Source: Marinifilum sp. D714
GTDB taxonomy: Bacteria; Bacteroidota; Bacteroidia; Bacteroidales; Marinifilaceae
DNA: 55,267 nucleotides
NCBI RefSeq assembly: GCF_030851345.1
Contig: NZ_JALPNU010000026.1
Coordinates: 1 to 55,267 of the forward strand
Direction: 5' to 3'
The position numbers were made by a program, and so were the translations under genes. The notes beneath the pieces were generated by a model. It was not told the DNA's origin and did not search any database. It worked only from the letters and a program-made list of their open reading frames with translations. This document shows positions 26,396-34,770 of this stretch, piece after piece; positions within the stretch are counted from its first letter, which is position 1; every line of letters starts with the position of its first letter.

Positions 26396-27862
26396 ATGAA
26401 AAAAAAGATTTTAATCGTTGAGGACGACAACTTAATTTCGACCATTTTCAGAATGTTCTTAAAGGAATTAGGTTACGATTTGTTAGGAATTGTTGAGGAT
26501 GGTAAAGAAGCCATTCGTTTGTGCGAAAAATTAAATCCAGATATTGTTCTTATGGACGTTCATTTGGGAGGAGATCTCGACGGTATTCAAACAACCGAAT
26601 TGATAAAATCTAAATTTGATATTCCTGTTATTTTTCTTTCTAGTGATACTGAGGAATCTACTATCCAAAGAGTAATTAATACCCACTCGTACGGATACCT
26701 GGTTAAACCGATTGATAAAAAAGAGTTGGGAATATCAATCGAGTTGGCATTTTATAAGCATCAGTTTGATTTGGACCAAAAAATGAGAGAGAAGCGATTC
26801 CGTAATTTTATTACAGATTCACCAGAAGCAATTTTGGTGATTAACGAAGCAGGCGGAATTGAATATCTAAATTGTTTGGGATTAAAGTTATTTAGAACGG
26901 CATATATTGAAGATCTAATAGGACTTCAACTTCTTTCCTATATCAGTGAAGAATATCAAGAAGAATTTAAAGAAAAGTTCGACCGGGCTGTTCAAATGGG
27001 ACAAGGAATTGAATATACTCACCTTAAATTTAAAACCATTCATGGCGATCCGTTTGATGTTGGATTAACTGCAGCTCATATTGAGTTTAATGGTAAGAAT
27101 AATCTTCAGTTTATTATACGTGATGTAACTCAGGAATATGCCTACAGGGAGATGTTGGCTGAAAAAGCGGATATTATTAACCATTTCCACGATGGTGTGG
27201 TTACCTTCGATTTGAATGGAATCGTAAGATCATGGAATAATGGATGTGAAAGAATTTTTGGCAAAAGTGAATCAGAGATAATTGGCAAACCTTATAGCGA
27301 ATTATCTTTGTCGGGAAGAGAAAAATCATTTGCTGAGGACTTATTGATTCCAACCGAAAAAGATAGCAATTACGAAGTAGAGCTTCTATTTGATATCGAT
27401 GGAAAAGAGACCTATCTAAAGCTGTATTCGTCGATGCTAAAAAACGAAAAGGGAATCGATAAAGGAATAGTTTGCTATGTAAGGGATGTAACTGTTCGGA
27501 AGCAAAGTCAGTTGATGCTTGAGGAAAGTGAGCGTCGAAATAAGGATTTAATTAATGCAATTCCTGATTTAATTTTTGTTGTGAACCGTGAGGGGATTTT
27601 TGAAGATTATAAAATGGATGATAATTCCGTTTTAGATCTTCCAAAAGATGAAATTATAGGAGCACATCTGGATAAGATATTTTCAGGCGAAGTTTTGCAA
27701 TTGGCTGAAGAGAAAATAGAGAAAGTTTTAAATGTGGGTTTTATGGAGAAGTTTAAATATGAAATAGAATCTGTAAATGGTAAGTGTTGGTACGAAGCCC
27801 GCATTACCAATTTGGGAAATGATAAGGCTTTGGTTTTGCTGAGAGAAATACAAGAAGATTAA
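26396..27862 (+). CDS. Response-regulator receiver protein with three PAS domains and no output domain
   Basis: A 488-aa soluble protein. A receiver domain occupies residues 1-120 with acidic pocket Glu9/Asp10/Asp11, the phospho-acceptor Asp54 (VLMDVHLGG) and Lys104 (YLVKPID). Three PAS domains follow at about 135-255, 258-375 and 383-486, marked by FRNFITDSPEAILVINEAGG, FHDGVVTFDLNGIVRSWNNG and LINAIPDLIFVVNREG, each ending in an RDVT or REI-type strand. There is no histidine-kinase, GGDEF, HTH or other effector at the end, and the translation stops cleanly. It is monocistronic, divergent from coaX. The protein probably works through protein-protein contacts with a kinase encoded elsewhere. 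Confidence 0.9.
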   Translation: MKKKILIVEDDNLISTIFRMFLKELGYDLLGIVEDGKEAIRLCEKLNPDIVLMDVHLGGDLDGIQTTELIKSKFDIPVIFLSSDTEESTIQRVINTHSYGYLVKPIDKKELGISIELAFYKHQFDLDQKMREKRFRNFITDSPEAILVINEAGGIEYLNCLGLKLFRTAYIEDLIGLQLLSYISEEYQEEFKEKFDRAVQMGQGIEYTHLKFKTIHGDPFDVGLTAAHIEFNGKNNLQFIIRDVTQEYAYREMLAEKADIINHFHDGVVTFDLNGIVRSWNNGCERIFGKSESEIIGKPYSELSLSGREKSFAEDLLIPTEKDSNYEVELLFDIDGKETYLKLYSSMLKNEKGIDKGIVCYVRDVTVRKQSQLMLEESERRNKDLINAIPDLIFVVNREGIFEDYKMDDNSVLDLPKDEIIGAHLDKIFSGEVLQLAEEKIEKVLNVGFMEKFKYEIESVNGKCWYEARITNLGNDKALVLLREIQED

Positions 27863-27882
27863 ATTTACATCAATAAATATTG

Positions 27883-27921
27883 AAAAGATCGCTGAGAATT
27901 AAACTTAGCGATCTTTTTTTT
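27883..27921. terminator. Bidirectional terminator between the PAS protein and mfd
   Basis: AAAAGATCGCTGAG pairs with CTTAGCGATCTTTT around a short loop, with A- and T-runs on the two flanks, in the 63-bp gap between convergent genes. Confidence 0.9.
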
Positions 27922-27925
27922 ATCA

Positions 27926-30900
27926 TTATTCCTGATTGATTTGTTTCAATATTTCACTGGCAGCAACGATATTCGAAACTTTTTCGAAGCTTAAACTCAG
28001 CCTGTTTTTTGCTTCCTTCATTTTACAAGGAATGGTTTGGGCTTGCAAGAATTGAAGCACTTTACTGAATTGCGCCGATTGATAGAAAGGAGAATCTTGA
28101 TCGGAAATAAAATAAAGAACCAGCTTGTTGCTTTTCAAGATCAGTTTTTCAATTCCCAAGTCAAGAGCCAACCATCTTAAACGAACCACGTTTAGCAATT
28201 CAATACTTGGTTCGGGCAAATTGCCAAATCGATCTTGTAATTGGGCTTCGAATTTTTCGATTTCTTCTTCGGTTTCGATATTATCCAATTCACGATAAAG
28301 GCGAACTCTCTCCGAAATGCTTTCTACATATTCTTCCGGGAACAAAATTTCAAGATCGGTGTCAATCTGGCAATCATTAATAAAACGGATTACTTCTTTT
28401 TCTTCCTCTTTCTTTTCATCGGCAAAAACATCTTTGAACTCGTTTTCTTTCAATTCAAGCATGGCTTCATTCAGAATTCGCTGATAGGTTTCGTAACCAA
28501 TATCAGTAATGAAACCTGATTGTTCACCTCCCAATAAGTTTCCTGCTCCACGAATGTCCAAATCTTGCATGGCAATATTAAACCCACTTCCCAGTTCCGA
28601 GAAGTTTTCGATGGCCTGCAGTCTTTGTCTGGCTTCCTGGGTCATCGATTCCATAGGAGGAGTCAACAAATAACAGAAAGCTTTTTTGTTTGAGCGACCT
28701 ACACGACCGCGCAACTGATGCAATTCACTCAAGCCAAAATTCTGACCATTGTTAATAATAATGGTATTGGCATTTGGAATATCAAGACCTGATTCGATAA
28801 TGGTTGTTGCAATCAGCACATCGTAATCGCCTCGAATAAATTCGAGCATGATTTTCTCCAGTTTTGGTCCATCCATCTGACCATGGGCAACAACCGTTGA
28901 AACTCCAGGAACTGTTCTGTGAATCATATCCTGAACCTCTTTAATATTTTGAACACGATTATGGATGAAGAAAACCTGTCCGTTGCGCTCCACTTCGTAT
29001 GTAATGGCTTCGCGAATAATGTCTTCGTTAAAATTGTGAACTTCGGTTACAATTGGATATCGGTTAGGTGGCGGCGTATTGATAATTGACAGATCGCGAG
29101 CCCCCATTAATGAGAATTGCAGTGTTCTTGGAATCGGCGTTGCAGTAAGCGTTAAAGTATCCACATTTACTTTCATCTGTTTCAGCTTTTCTTTTACCGA
29201 TACCCCAAATTTTTGCTCTTCATCAACAATCAGTAATCCCAAATCTTTAAAGTCGATATCTTTTCCAATAATTCGGTGTGTTCCGATTAAAATGTCGATT
29301 TGACCAGCTTTAAGATCTTTTAATATTTCTTTTTGATCTTTTGCTTTTCGCATGCGGCTGATGTAATCAACTCTGCAAGGAAAATTCTTTAATCGATCGC
29401 TGAAAGTTTTAAAGTGCTGAAATGCCAGAATGGTTGTTGGAACCAAAACAGCAACCTGTTTGTTGTCGGCCACAGCTTTAAAAGCAGCACGAATGGCAAT
29501 TTCGGTTTTCCCGAAACCAACATCACCACAAACCAATCGGTCCATTGGGAATGGCGATTCCATTCCTTCTTTGGTAGCCTTTATAGCTTTTACCTGGTCT
29601 GGCGTATCTTCATAAATAAATGAAGCTTCCAGCTCCTGTTGCATGTACGAATCGGCACTGAACTGAAATCCTCTTTCGGCCTTACGTTTTGCATAAAGGG
29701 CAATCAATTCTTTGGCAATGTCTTTAACCTTGCTTTTGGTTTTCTCTTTCAGCTTTTGCCATGCTCCGGTTCCCAATTTGTAAATTTTCGGGGCCGAACC
29801 GTCTTTGCCTTTGTATTTAGAGATTTTGTGCAGCGAGTGCAAACTCACAAACAAAATGTCATTGTCTTTGTATACCAAGCGGATTGCTTCCTGATCTTTC
29901 CCATTCACATCAATCTTCTGCAAACCTCCAAAACGGCCAATACCATGATCGGCATGCACAATATAATCGCCCGGATGAAGTCGGTTGATTTCTTTTAAGG
30001 TAACCGATTCCTTGGCCTTGTGTACCGTAGCTGTTTTTAGTTTAAACTTGTGGTAACGATCGAAAATCTGATGATCGGTAAATACCGAAATTCTTAAATC
30101 CCGATCGGAAAAACCTTCGTGCAAGGTTTGATCTACAGATTGGAATTCTACTTCAATGCCTTTATCGTCGAAAATATTTTGAATACGCTCAATCTGCTTG
30201 GCATTATCAGACAGAATGTAATTGCTTTCGGCCCTTGCGTTGTTATTCAGCAAGTGTTCGCCCAATAAATCGAAATTTTTATTGAAAGCCGGTTGCGGTG
30301 CTTGGTTGAACTGAATTTCGTTCTCAGTTGGGAAAAAGAATTTTTGCCCAAATTCAATACAAGAGTATTGATTTAACTGATCGATAAAATCCAAACCTTT
30401 TATCAGGTAATCTTTTGTTGCAACCGTATCTTCTCCCAATTCCAAAGTAGGGACTTTCTCGATGGTATTTTCATAGATTGCCTGAATTCTATCGCTAATG
30501 AACTGTACATTCTTACACCAAAAAACCGATTGGTCCGGGGCAAAATTCAGAAATGAGATTCTTGAATTCTTTAAAAGATTTTCCTGTATGTTTGGAATAA
30601 TATCAACCGTATCCAGCTTTTTAATCGAAAGCTGATTTTCTACATCGAACACACGAATGGATTCCACTTCTTCACCGAAGAAATCGATTCTGTATGGATG
30701 CTCATCCGAAAAAGAAAAGATATCGATGATGCTACCACGAATTGAAAACTGACCGGGCTCAACCACAAAGTCGGCACGCTCGAATTCGTAATCTACCAAA
30801 ACTTCTTCTACAAACTCGGGTGATAATTTTTCCCCAATCTTAATTTTAAGGGTATTTTCGGTCAGCTGATCCTGACTGATTACTTTCTCAACAATTGCTT

Positions 30901-31276
30901 CGGGAAAAGTAACAATGTAGCTTGGTTGATGATTGGAATTTAATCGGTTTAAAGTTTCGGCGCGCAGAATAATGTTGGAGTTATCCGTTTTTTCGTATTG
31001 TACCGAACGCTTGTACGACGATGGAAAGAAAAGAACCGAACTTTCGTCAATCAAATTGCACAAATCATTATAAAAATAGGCAGCCTCCTCTTTATCATTT
31101 AAAATAAATAGTTGAGGTTTTGCCTGGCTTTCCAATGATGAAACCATTACGGGCAAAGCTGATCCTACCAATCCACGCAAGTGTAGGTGAAAATTATTGT
31201 TACCATGTAAATGTTTCTCAATGCTGAATCGTGCTGGGTGACCAGCAAAAATGTTTTTAAGTTCTTGAAGTTCCAA
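27926..31276 (-). CDS. mfd: Transcription-repair coupling factor Mfd
   Basis: A DNA translocase of about 1116 aa that removes RNA polymerase stalled at lesions and recruits UvrA. It contains UvrB-like N-terminal domains, an RNA-polymerase-interacting CarD-like domain (about 440-520, LHPGDYIVHADHGIGRFGGL), a RecG-type helicase with Walker A GDVGFGKTE near residue 590 and DEEQ box LLIVDEEQKFG, the second helicase lobe (ATTIIESGLDIPNANTIIINN; QLRGRVGRSNKKAFCYLL) and a C-terminal TRCF domain. I place the start at the TTG at 31276 (LELQELKNIFAGHP aligns with the usual family start). The frame stays open to a TTG at 31324, but a -7 box lies inside that extension. Confidence 0.93.
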   Translation of the reverse strand: MELQELKNIFAGHPARFSIEKHLHGNNNFHLHLRGLVGSALPVMVSSLESQAKPQLFILNDKEEAAYFYNDLCNLIDESSVLFFPSSYKRSVQYEKTDNSNIILRAETLNRLNSNHQPSYIVTFPEAIVEKVISQDQLTENTLKIKIGEKLSPEFVEEVLVDYEFERADFVVEPGQFSIRGSIIDIFSFSDEHPYRIDFFGEEVESIRVFDVENQLSIKKLDTVDIIPNIQENLLKNSRISFLNFAPDQSVFWCKNVQFISDRIQAIYENTIEKVPTLELGEDTVATKDYLIKGLDFIDQLNQYSCIEFGQKFFFPTENEIQFNQAPQPAFNKNFDLLGEHLLNNNARAESNYILSDNAKQIERIQNIFDDKGIEVEFQSVDQTLHEGFSDRDLRISVFTDHQIFDRYHKFKLKTATVHKAKESVTLKEINRLHPGDYIVHADHGIGRFGGLQKIDVNGKDQEAIRLVYKDNDILFVSLHSLHKISKYKGKDGSAPKIYKLGTGAWQKLKEKTKSKVKDIAKELIALYAKRKAERGFQFSADSYMQQELEASFIYEDTPDQVKAIKATKEGMESPFPMDRLVCGDVGFGKTEIAIRAAFKAVADNKQVAVLVPTTILAFQHFKTFSDRLKNFPCRVDYISRMRKAKDQKEILKDLKAGQIDILIGTHRIIGKDIDFKDLGLLIVDEEQKFGVSVKEKLKQMKVNVDTLTLTATPIPRTLQFSLMGARDLSIINTPPPNRYPIVTEVHNFNEDIIREAITYEVERNGQVFFIHNRVQNIKEVQDMIHRTVPGVSTVVAHGQMDGPKLEKIMLEFIRGDYDVLIATTIIESGLDIPNANTIIINNGQNFGLSELHQLRGRVGRSNKKAFCYLLTPPMESMTQEARQRLQAIENFSELGSGFNIAMQDLDIRGAGNLLGGEQSGFITDIGYETYQRILNEAMLELKENEFKDVFADEKKEEEKEVIRFINDCQIDTDLEILFPEEYVESISERVRLYRELDNIETEEEIEKFEAQLQDRFGNLPEPSIELLNVVRLRWLALDLGIEKLILKSNKLVLYFISDQDSPFYQSAQFSKVLQFLQAQTIPCKMKEAKNRLSLSFEKVSNIVAASEILKQINQE

Positions 31277-31302
31277 TGAATCCCTTTTTATTGATTGAAA
31301 GG

Positions 31303-31310
31303 CAAATTTA
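31303..31310 (-). promoter_or_regulatory. -7 box for mfd
   Basis: Minus strand TAAATTTG, a full match to TAnnTTTG, about 27 nt before the TTG at 31276. Transcription would start near 31296. The -33 region is only T-rich, not TTTG. Confidence 0.45.
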
Positions 31311-31343
31311 GGGAAAAAAATCAAGTTGAAAGTGTTAAGGAAA

Positions 31344-31381
31344 AAGTATAAAGTTTTAACCTTATTTTCTCCTTTATACTT
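31344..31381 (-). terminator. Terminator of the GNYW-repeat secreted protein gene
   Basis: AAGTATAAAG (31344-31353) and CTTTATACTT (31372-31381) form a perfect 10-bp stem. On the minus strand it is followed by TTTTTCC, 15 bp past the stop at 31396. Confidence 0.5.
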
Positions 31382-31395
31382 ATTACTTTTCCATT

Positions 31396-31968
31396 CTAAA
31401 AACCATACCCCACAGGCCCATGTCCGGGTACACTTACATAACCTCTGGTATTTCCTTGATCGTAATTGCCGGCACTAAATCGGGTCGACCAAAAATTATC
31501 ACCTCCACTTCCTTTGCCACTGTAGCCATTCTGTTGTGCGGTCAAGTATAAATTTACGGTAGGAATAGGATTTCCGACATAGCCTGCATTTCCCAAATGA
31601 TCGAACCAGTAATTTCCCGGCTGAATGTAATAGCCCAATACATAGCTCCAAACCAGCCATTCGTTTTGTGGCAATTCCCTGCCATTTACAATCACATTGG
31701 TTTGTCCGTTTGAGGCATTACGCTTTAAGTGGCCCAAGTCATGGTTAGGCAACATAAAACCAAATGAAGCATAGCCAACAACCCCATACAAACCACTGGT
31801 TTTATCGTACCAATAATTACCCGGAAGAGGCTTGGTACCATAATATTTTTCAAACTCTTCCATTTGACTTTGATTCAACTCAATGTCGTTGATAATTACC
31901 TTTTCTTCTTGAGATAGTGCTGGCAAGGCAAAAATGAGTAAGACCAATAGGATGCATATTGATTTCAT
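31396..31968 (-). CDS. Secreted protein of unknown function with internal GNYW repeat
   Basis: A 190-aa protein with a signal peptide (MKSICILLVLLIFALPALSQ). The mature part is rich in Gly, Tyr, Asn and Trp and contains a duplicated motif, PLPGNYWYDKTSGLYGVVG near residue 49 and QPGNYWFDHLGNAGYVGN near residue 117. Between them lie a VIVNGRELPQNEWLVW segment and a Gly-rich tail (GYSGKGSGGDNFW ... GYVSVPGHGPVGYGF). The pattern GNYW-D-x-x-x-G-x-x-G suggests repeated small structural units. No family is named with confidence. It has its own terminator and is probably monocistronic. Confidence 0.75.
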   Translation of the reverse strand: MKSICILLVLLIFALPALSQEEKVIINDIELNQSQMEEFEKYYGTKPLPGNYWYDKTSGLYGVVGYASFGFMLPNHDLGHLKRNASNGQTNVIVNGRELPQNEWLVWSYVLGYYIQPGNYWFDHLGNAGYVGNPIPTVNLYLTAQQNGYSGKGSGGDNFWSTRFSAGNYDQGNTRGYVSVPGHGPVGYGF

Positions 31969-32472
31969 TTCTATAGGATTTAAAAGTGAATAAAGTATGC
32001 TAAACGGCAGTGCAAGATTGGTGTAGCTAAATTACAACAAAGTGAGGGGGATGTCAATAATGCGTTGCTGATTCTGATGCTCTCATTCTAAGTTGAGAGT
32101 ATCAATTTTTGTAAACTGAGAGCTTCACAGGAAGTGAGCCCCACAGAATAGACATAAGCTGTAAATGATTTTAAAGCATTGTGAGTTTAACTAGGGGGAT
32201 CCAAACCTCTGTTGATTTGCTAAAAATTCCTGATAAAAACACATAAAATCCTGATTAAATGATTTTATTGGTCAAAAAGGATAGGATTTTATGTCGGGTT
32301 TAAAAATAAAATGTTAAATTCATATCTGAATCATAAAATAATATATGGCGATTTTGTTGTTGAATGACTGATGTTTGCTGGTGTTGAGTGAGGAAGGGAA
32401 TTTATGATTGATAAAAAAATAGAAACCGACTAACCCAAATAAATACAAGTAGAATCTTTAAAATTTAAGAAG
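31969..32472. other. 504-bp divergent intergenic region with an 11-bp inverted repeat
   Basis: No gene was found. CATAAAATCCT (32242-32252) and AGGATTTTATG (32283-32293) form a perfect 11-bp inverted repeat with a 30-nt loop. A smaller one (CTCTC/GAGAG) is near 32080-32100. No full-consensus promoter for either flanking gene was found. Confidence 0.5.
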
Positions 32473-33138
32473 ATGGCAAAATTATTGAACGACAAAATGT
32501 CGTCGCAGACTCACATGAGCAATACGAACCGTCATATTCGCTTGTGTAATCAGACGCAGGGAGCTGAGCAATTATCGAAAGCAATTGTTCCTAAAGTAAG
32601 TAGCCTAAAAGAGAAGAATTTGGCAACTCTTGCAGCAAAAGAGAATCGTGATGCGGCTTACGATATCTTGGTGTATAAAGATGCTGTTTTGGATGATACC
32701 ATTCGAAACATTTCCGATTCGGCCAAGCAGTACGATCGCAGAAATCCAGGTCGACCAATTTATAACTTATTGTTCCCTGATGGGAAGTATTCTGATATTG
32801 TTCGGGCACCTTTTACAAAAGAGGTTGGCTTGGCAATTCAGATATTGGAGCGATTAACATCCTTGGGAGCCGAACATGAATTGCATGCAAATGTAGCTTT
32901 ATTGAATACTGCAATTACCGATGTTCAAACGGCTCTAACGAATTTAACGGATGAAGATAACAAAGTGAAAATAGCGGTAGCAAACGAAGAATTGGCTCAG
33001 GCCGATTTGCGCAAGCAGTATGAGTACAACTACCATGATGCTGTGAAATTGTTCGGCAAAAAATTCGCTGACCGATTGTTCCCTAAAACAGCTCCAAAAC
33101 CAAAAGAGGTTGAGGAAGAGGTAACAGAAGAAGCATAA
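32473..33138 (+). CDS. Helical protein of unknown function (Bacteroidota-specific type)
   Basis: A 221-aa soluble protein without signal peptide or membrane segment. It is predicted almost entirely helical, with long Ala/Leu/Asn/Glu-rich stretches (NVALLNTAITDVQTALTNLT; VKIAVANEELAQADLRKQYE) and a YNYHDAVKLFGKKFADRLFP block, ending in an acidic tail EVEEEVTEEA. It loosely recalls the DUF6261 type of Bacteroidota helical proteins, which I cannot confirm. It stands alone, followed after about 10 bp by the 42-bp palindrome array. Confidence 0.7.
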   Translation: MAKLLNDKMSSQTHMSNTNRHIRLCNQTQGAEQLSKAIVPKVSSLKEKNLATLAAKENRDAAYDILVYKDAVLDDTIRNISDSAKQYDRRNPGRPIYNLLFPDGKYSDIVRAPFTKEVGLAIQILERLTSLGAEHELHANVALLNTAITDVQTALTNLTDEDNKVKIAVANEELAQADLRKQYEYNYHDAVKLFGKKFADRLFPKTAPKPKEVEEEVTEEA

Positions 33139-33147
33139 ATTTGGGTT

Positions 33148-33436
33148 AGTTTGCTGGAAAATGTGCCTTGCAAGCTTGCAAAGTGCATGCTCCGCAAATT
33201 GAATGAGCTTTGCAGACGTGCGAAGCTCATTCTACTACAAAAAAACATGCTTCTCATGCATGAGAAGCACATTCCACCCAAATCGAATATGCTTTGCAAA
33301 TGTGCATAGCACTTTTTTTTACGGGAGAACATGCTTCGCAAGCTTGCAAATCATATTCCACTATAGAAAAATACCCATCACATGCTTGCAAAGAACATTT
33401 TTCTGGAAAAAAATATGGTTTGCATGAGTGGGAGGT
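33148..33436. repeat. Tandem 42-bp imperfect-palindrome array B
   Basis: Six complete units of exactly 42 bp (33163-33204, 33205-33246, 33247-33288, 33289-33330, 33331-33372, 33373-33414), plus a partial seventh and a leading spacer. Each holds an 18-22-bp palindromic core near CTTTGCAAGCTTGCAAAG, followed by CACATTCCAC and an A-rich spacer. Core variants often remain self-complementary (for example TTCTCATGCATGAGAA), suggesting selection or a mechanism that keeps the hairpin. Reading frames through the array are open on both strands with a 14-residue period; I treat these as spurious. It lies between an unknown gene and the restriction-modification operon. Confidence 0.88.
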
Positions 33437-33480
33437 GAGTTTTTACTAATTTGAAGAAAGTATTATACGAATAGAATTTA

Positions 33481-33499
33481 TTATCAAATAAGCTGATAA
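33481..33499. promoter_or_regulatory. Inverted repeat upstream of the methyltransferase
   Basis: TTATCA at 33481-33486 and TGATAA at 33494-33499 form a 6-bp inverted repeat with a 7-bp spacer, about 20-39 bp upstream of the methyltransferase ATG and next to the putative -7 box. It could be an operator limiting methyltransferase expression. No controller gene is present. Confidence 0.35.
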
Positions 33500-33505
33500 A
33501 AATAG

Positions 33506-33513
33506 TATTTTTG
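33506..33513 (+). promoter_or_regulatory. Possible -7 box for the restriction-modification operon
   Basis: TATTTTTG matches TAnnTTTG and ends six bases before the methyltransferase ATG, so transcription would begin at or near the start codon (leaderless). The -33 element is not evident. Confidence 0.3.
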
Positions 33514-33519
33514 TTTCCT

Positions 33520-34770
33520 ATGAAAGAGGATCAGAAAGATGGTAGAGTTGGAATTTTCTCATTTTTTTCAGGAGCAGGATTTCTTGATTTAGGATTTGAG
33601 AAAACAGGTTATTTTGATACATTATCGGTTAATGAATATCACAAACCTTTTATGGATATATATAGAGGTGCAAGAGAAAATATGAAAATTGAGCATCCAC
33701 AATATGGATATCATGTTTGTGATATAAGTGAGTTTCGAAAAAGCGATAACCTGATTGTGTTGAAGAATCAAATAGGTGAGGCAAGGAAAAATTATGAAGC
33801 AGTTGGATTCCTTGGAGGACCACCATGTCCCGATTTTTCAGTAGGAGGGAAAAATAAGGGTAAAGAAGGTGAAAATGGAAAGTTATCGGGTACTTATACA
33901 GATTTAATTTGTGAAACGAAACCAGATTTCTTTTTATTTGAAAATGTAAAAGGATTGTGGAGAACTAAAAAGCATAGGGAGTTCTATGAAACTCTAAAAG
34001 ATAAATTTTATAGGAATGGATTCTTATTGACAGAAAAGCTTATAAATTCAATAGAGTATGGGGTAGCACAAGATCGAGATAGAATTATTTTGGTAGGTTT
34101 TAGTAAGGAATATCTTGATAAGAAAAAATATAAAAGCAATGGAACCAATCTTCTGTGGAATTTTAATTGGGATTTTGGAGTTAAGTATGACAAACAGAAA
34201 GTTTTTGCATTGAATTGGCCAGAGTCTGATAGATTTATTCAAGATTCTGAAATTTCAATTCCAAATGAAATACCTCAAGAGTTAACTATTAAATATTGGT
34301 TTGATAAAAATGATGTTCAAAATCACTCAAATCAATCAATGCATTTTAAACCAAAGGCAGGTCTTGTTAAGTTCTTAAGTATTGCAGAGGGAGATGATAG
34401 AAAAAAATCATATAAGAGATTACATCGATGGAGGTATTCTCCAACTGCAGCATATGGTAATAATGAAGTTCATTTGCATCCGTTTAAGGCTCGTAGAATA
34501 TCTGTAGCAGAGGCCTTGTCTATTCAATCTTTACCTAAAGAATTCATCATCCCCAATGATACTACTCTTACAAATTCATTTAAAGCAATTGGAAATGGTG
34601 TTCCATATTTAGCAGCAAGAGGATTGGCACAAACAATTTTTAATTTTATAAATGAGTTAAATGATAAAAAAATAAATATTAATGGAGAAATTGACAGCTC
34701 AAAACATTGTGGCCTTTATAAATCAACTTCCCAGGCACAACAGTTATCAGTATTTGAACCCGAAGAATAA
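33520..34770 (+). CDS. Type II DNA (cytosine-5-)-methyltransferase
   Basis: A 416-aa m5C methyltransferase. Motif I FSFFSGAGFLDLGF is near residues 13-26, the catalytic PPCPDFS has Cys103, motif VI is FENVKG, motif VIII is QDRDRIILVGF, motif IX is RRISVAEALSIQSLPKEF and motif X AIGNGVPYLAARGLA. The variable target-recognition region lies between VIII and IX, roughly residues 210-310; the recognised sequence cannot be read from it. The start is the ATG at 33520; a TTG nine bases earlier has no support. It overlaps the endonuclease gene by 89 bp. The genes are more AT-rich than their neighbours and sit between housekeeping genes, which suggests acquisition. It protects host DNA from the paired nuclease. 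Confidence 0.95.
   Translation: MKEDQKDGRVGIFSFFSGAGFLDLGFEKTGYFDTLSVNEYHKPFMDIYRGARENMKIEHPQYGYHVCDISEFRKSDNLIVLKNQIGEARKNYEAVGFLGGPPCPDFSVGGKNKGKEGENGKLSGTYTDLICETKPDFFLFENVKGLWRTKKHREFYETLKDKFYRNGFLLTEKLINSIEYGVAQDRDRIILVGFSKEYLDKKKYKSNGTNLLWNFNWDFGVKYDKQKVFALNWPESDRFIQDSEISIPNEIPQELTIKYWFDKNDVQNHSNQSMHFKPKAGLVKFLSIAEGDDRKKSYKRLHRWRYSPTAAYGNNEVHLHPFKARRISVAEALSIQSLPKEFIIPNDTTLTNSFKAIGNGVPYLAARGLAQTIFNFINELNDKKININGEIDSSKHCGLYKSTSQAQQLSVFEPEE

Noticed and set aside
26396-27862. Hybrid histidine kinase
   Set aside because: No H-box, N-box or ATP-binding G-boxes appear after the third PAS domain, and the frame ends just before a terminator.
33030-33430. Cys/Phe-rich repeat proteins on both strands over array B
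   Set aside because: The open frames follow from a period divisible by three and palindromic units. One overlaps the end of the helical protein gene, and there is no start context, promoter or non-repetitive domain.
33148-33436. CRISPR array
   Set aside because: The period is an exact 42 bp, but neither the palindromic cores nor the A-rich spacers behave as constant repeat and unique spacer. All parts drift together, and no cas genes are near.
34682-34770. Frameshift joining the methyltransferase and endonuclease into one broken gene
   Set aside because: The methyltransferase is complete through motif X, and the endonuclease has its own ATG and a separate catalytic core, so a true gene overlap is simpler.
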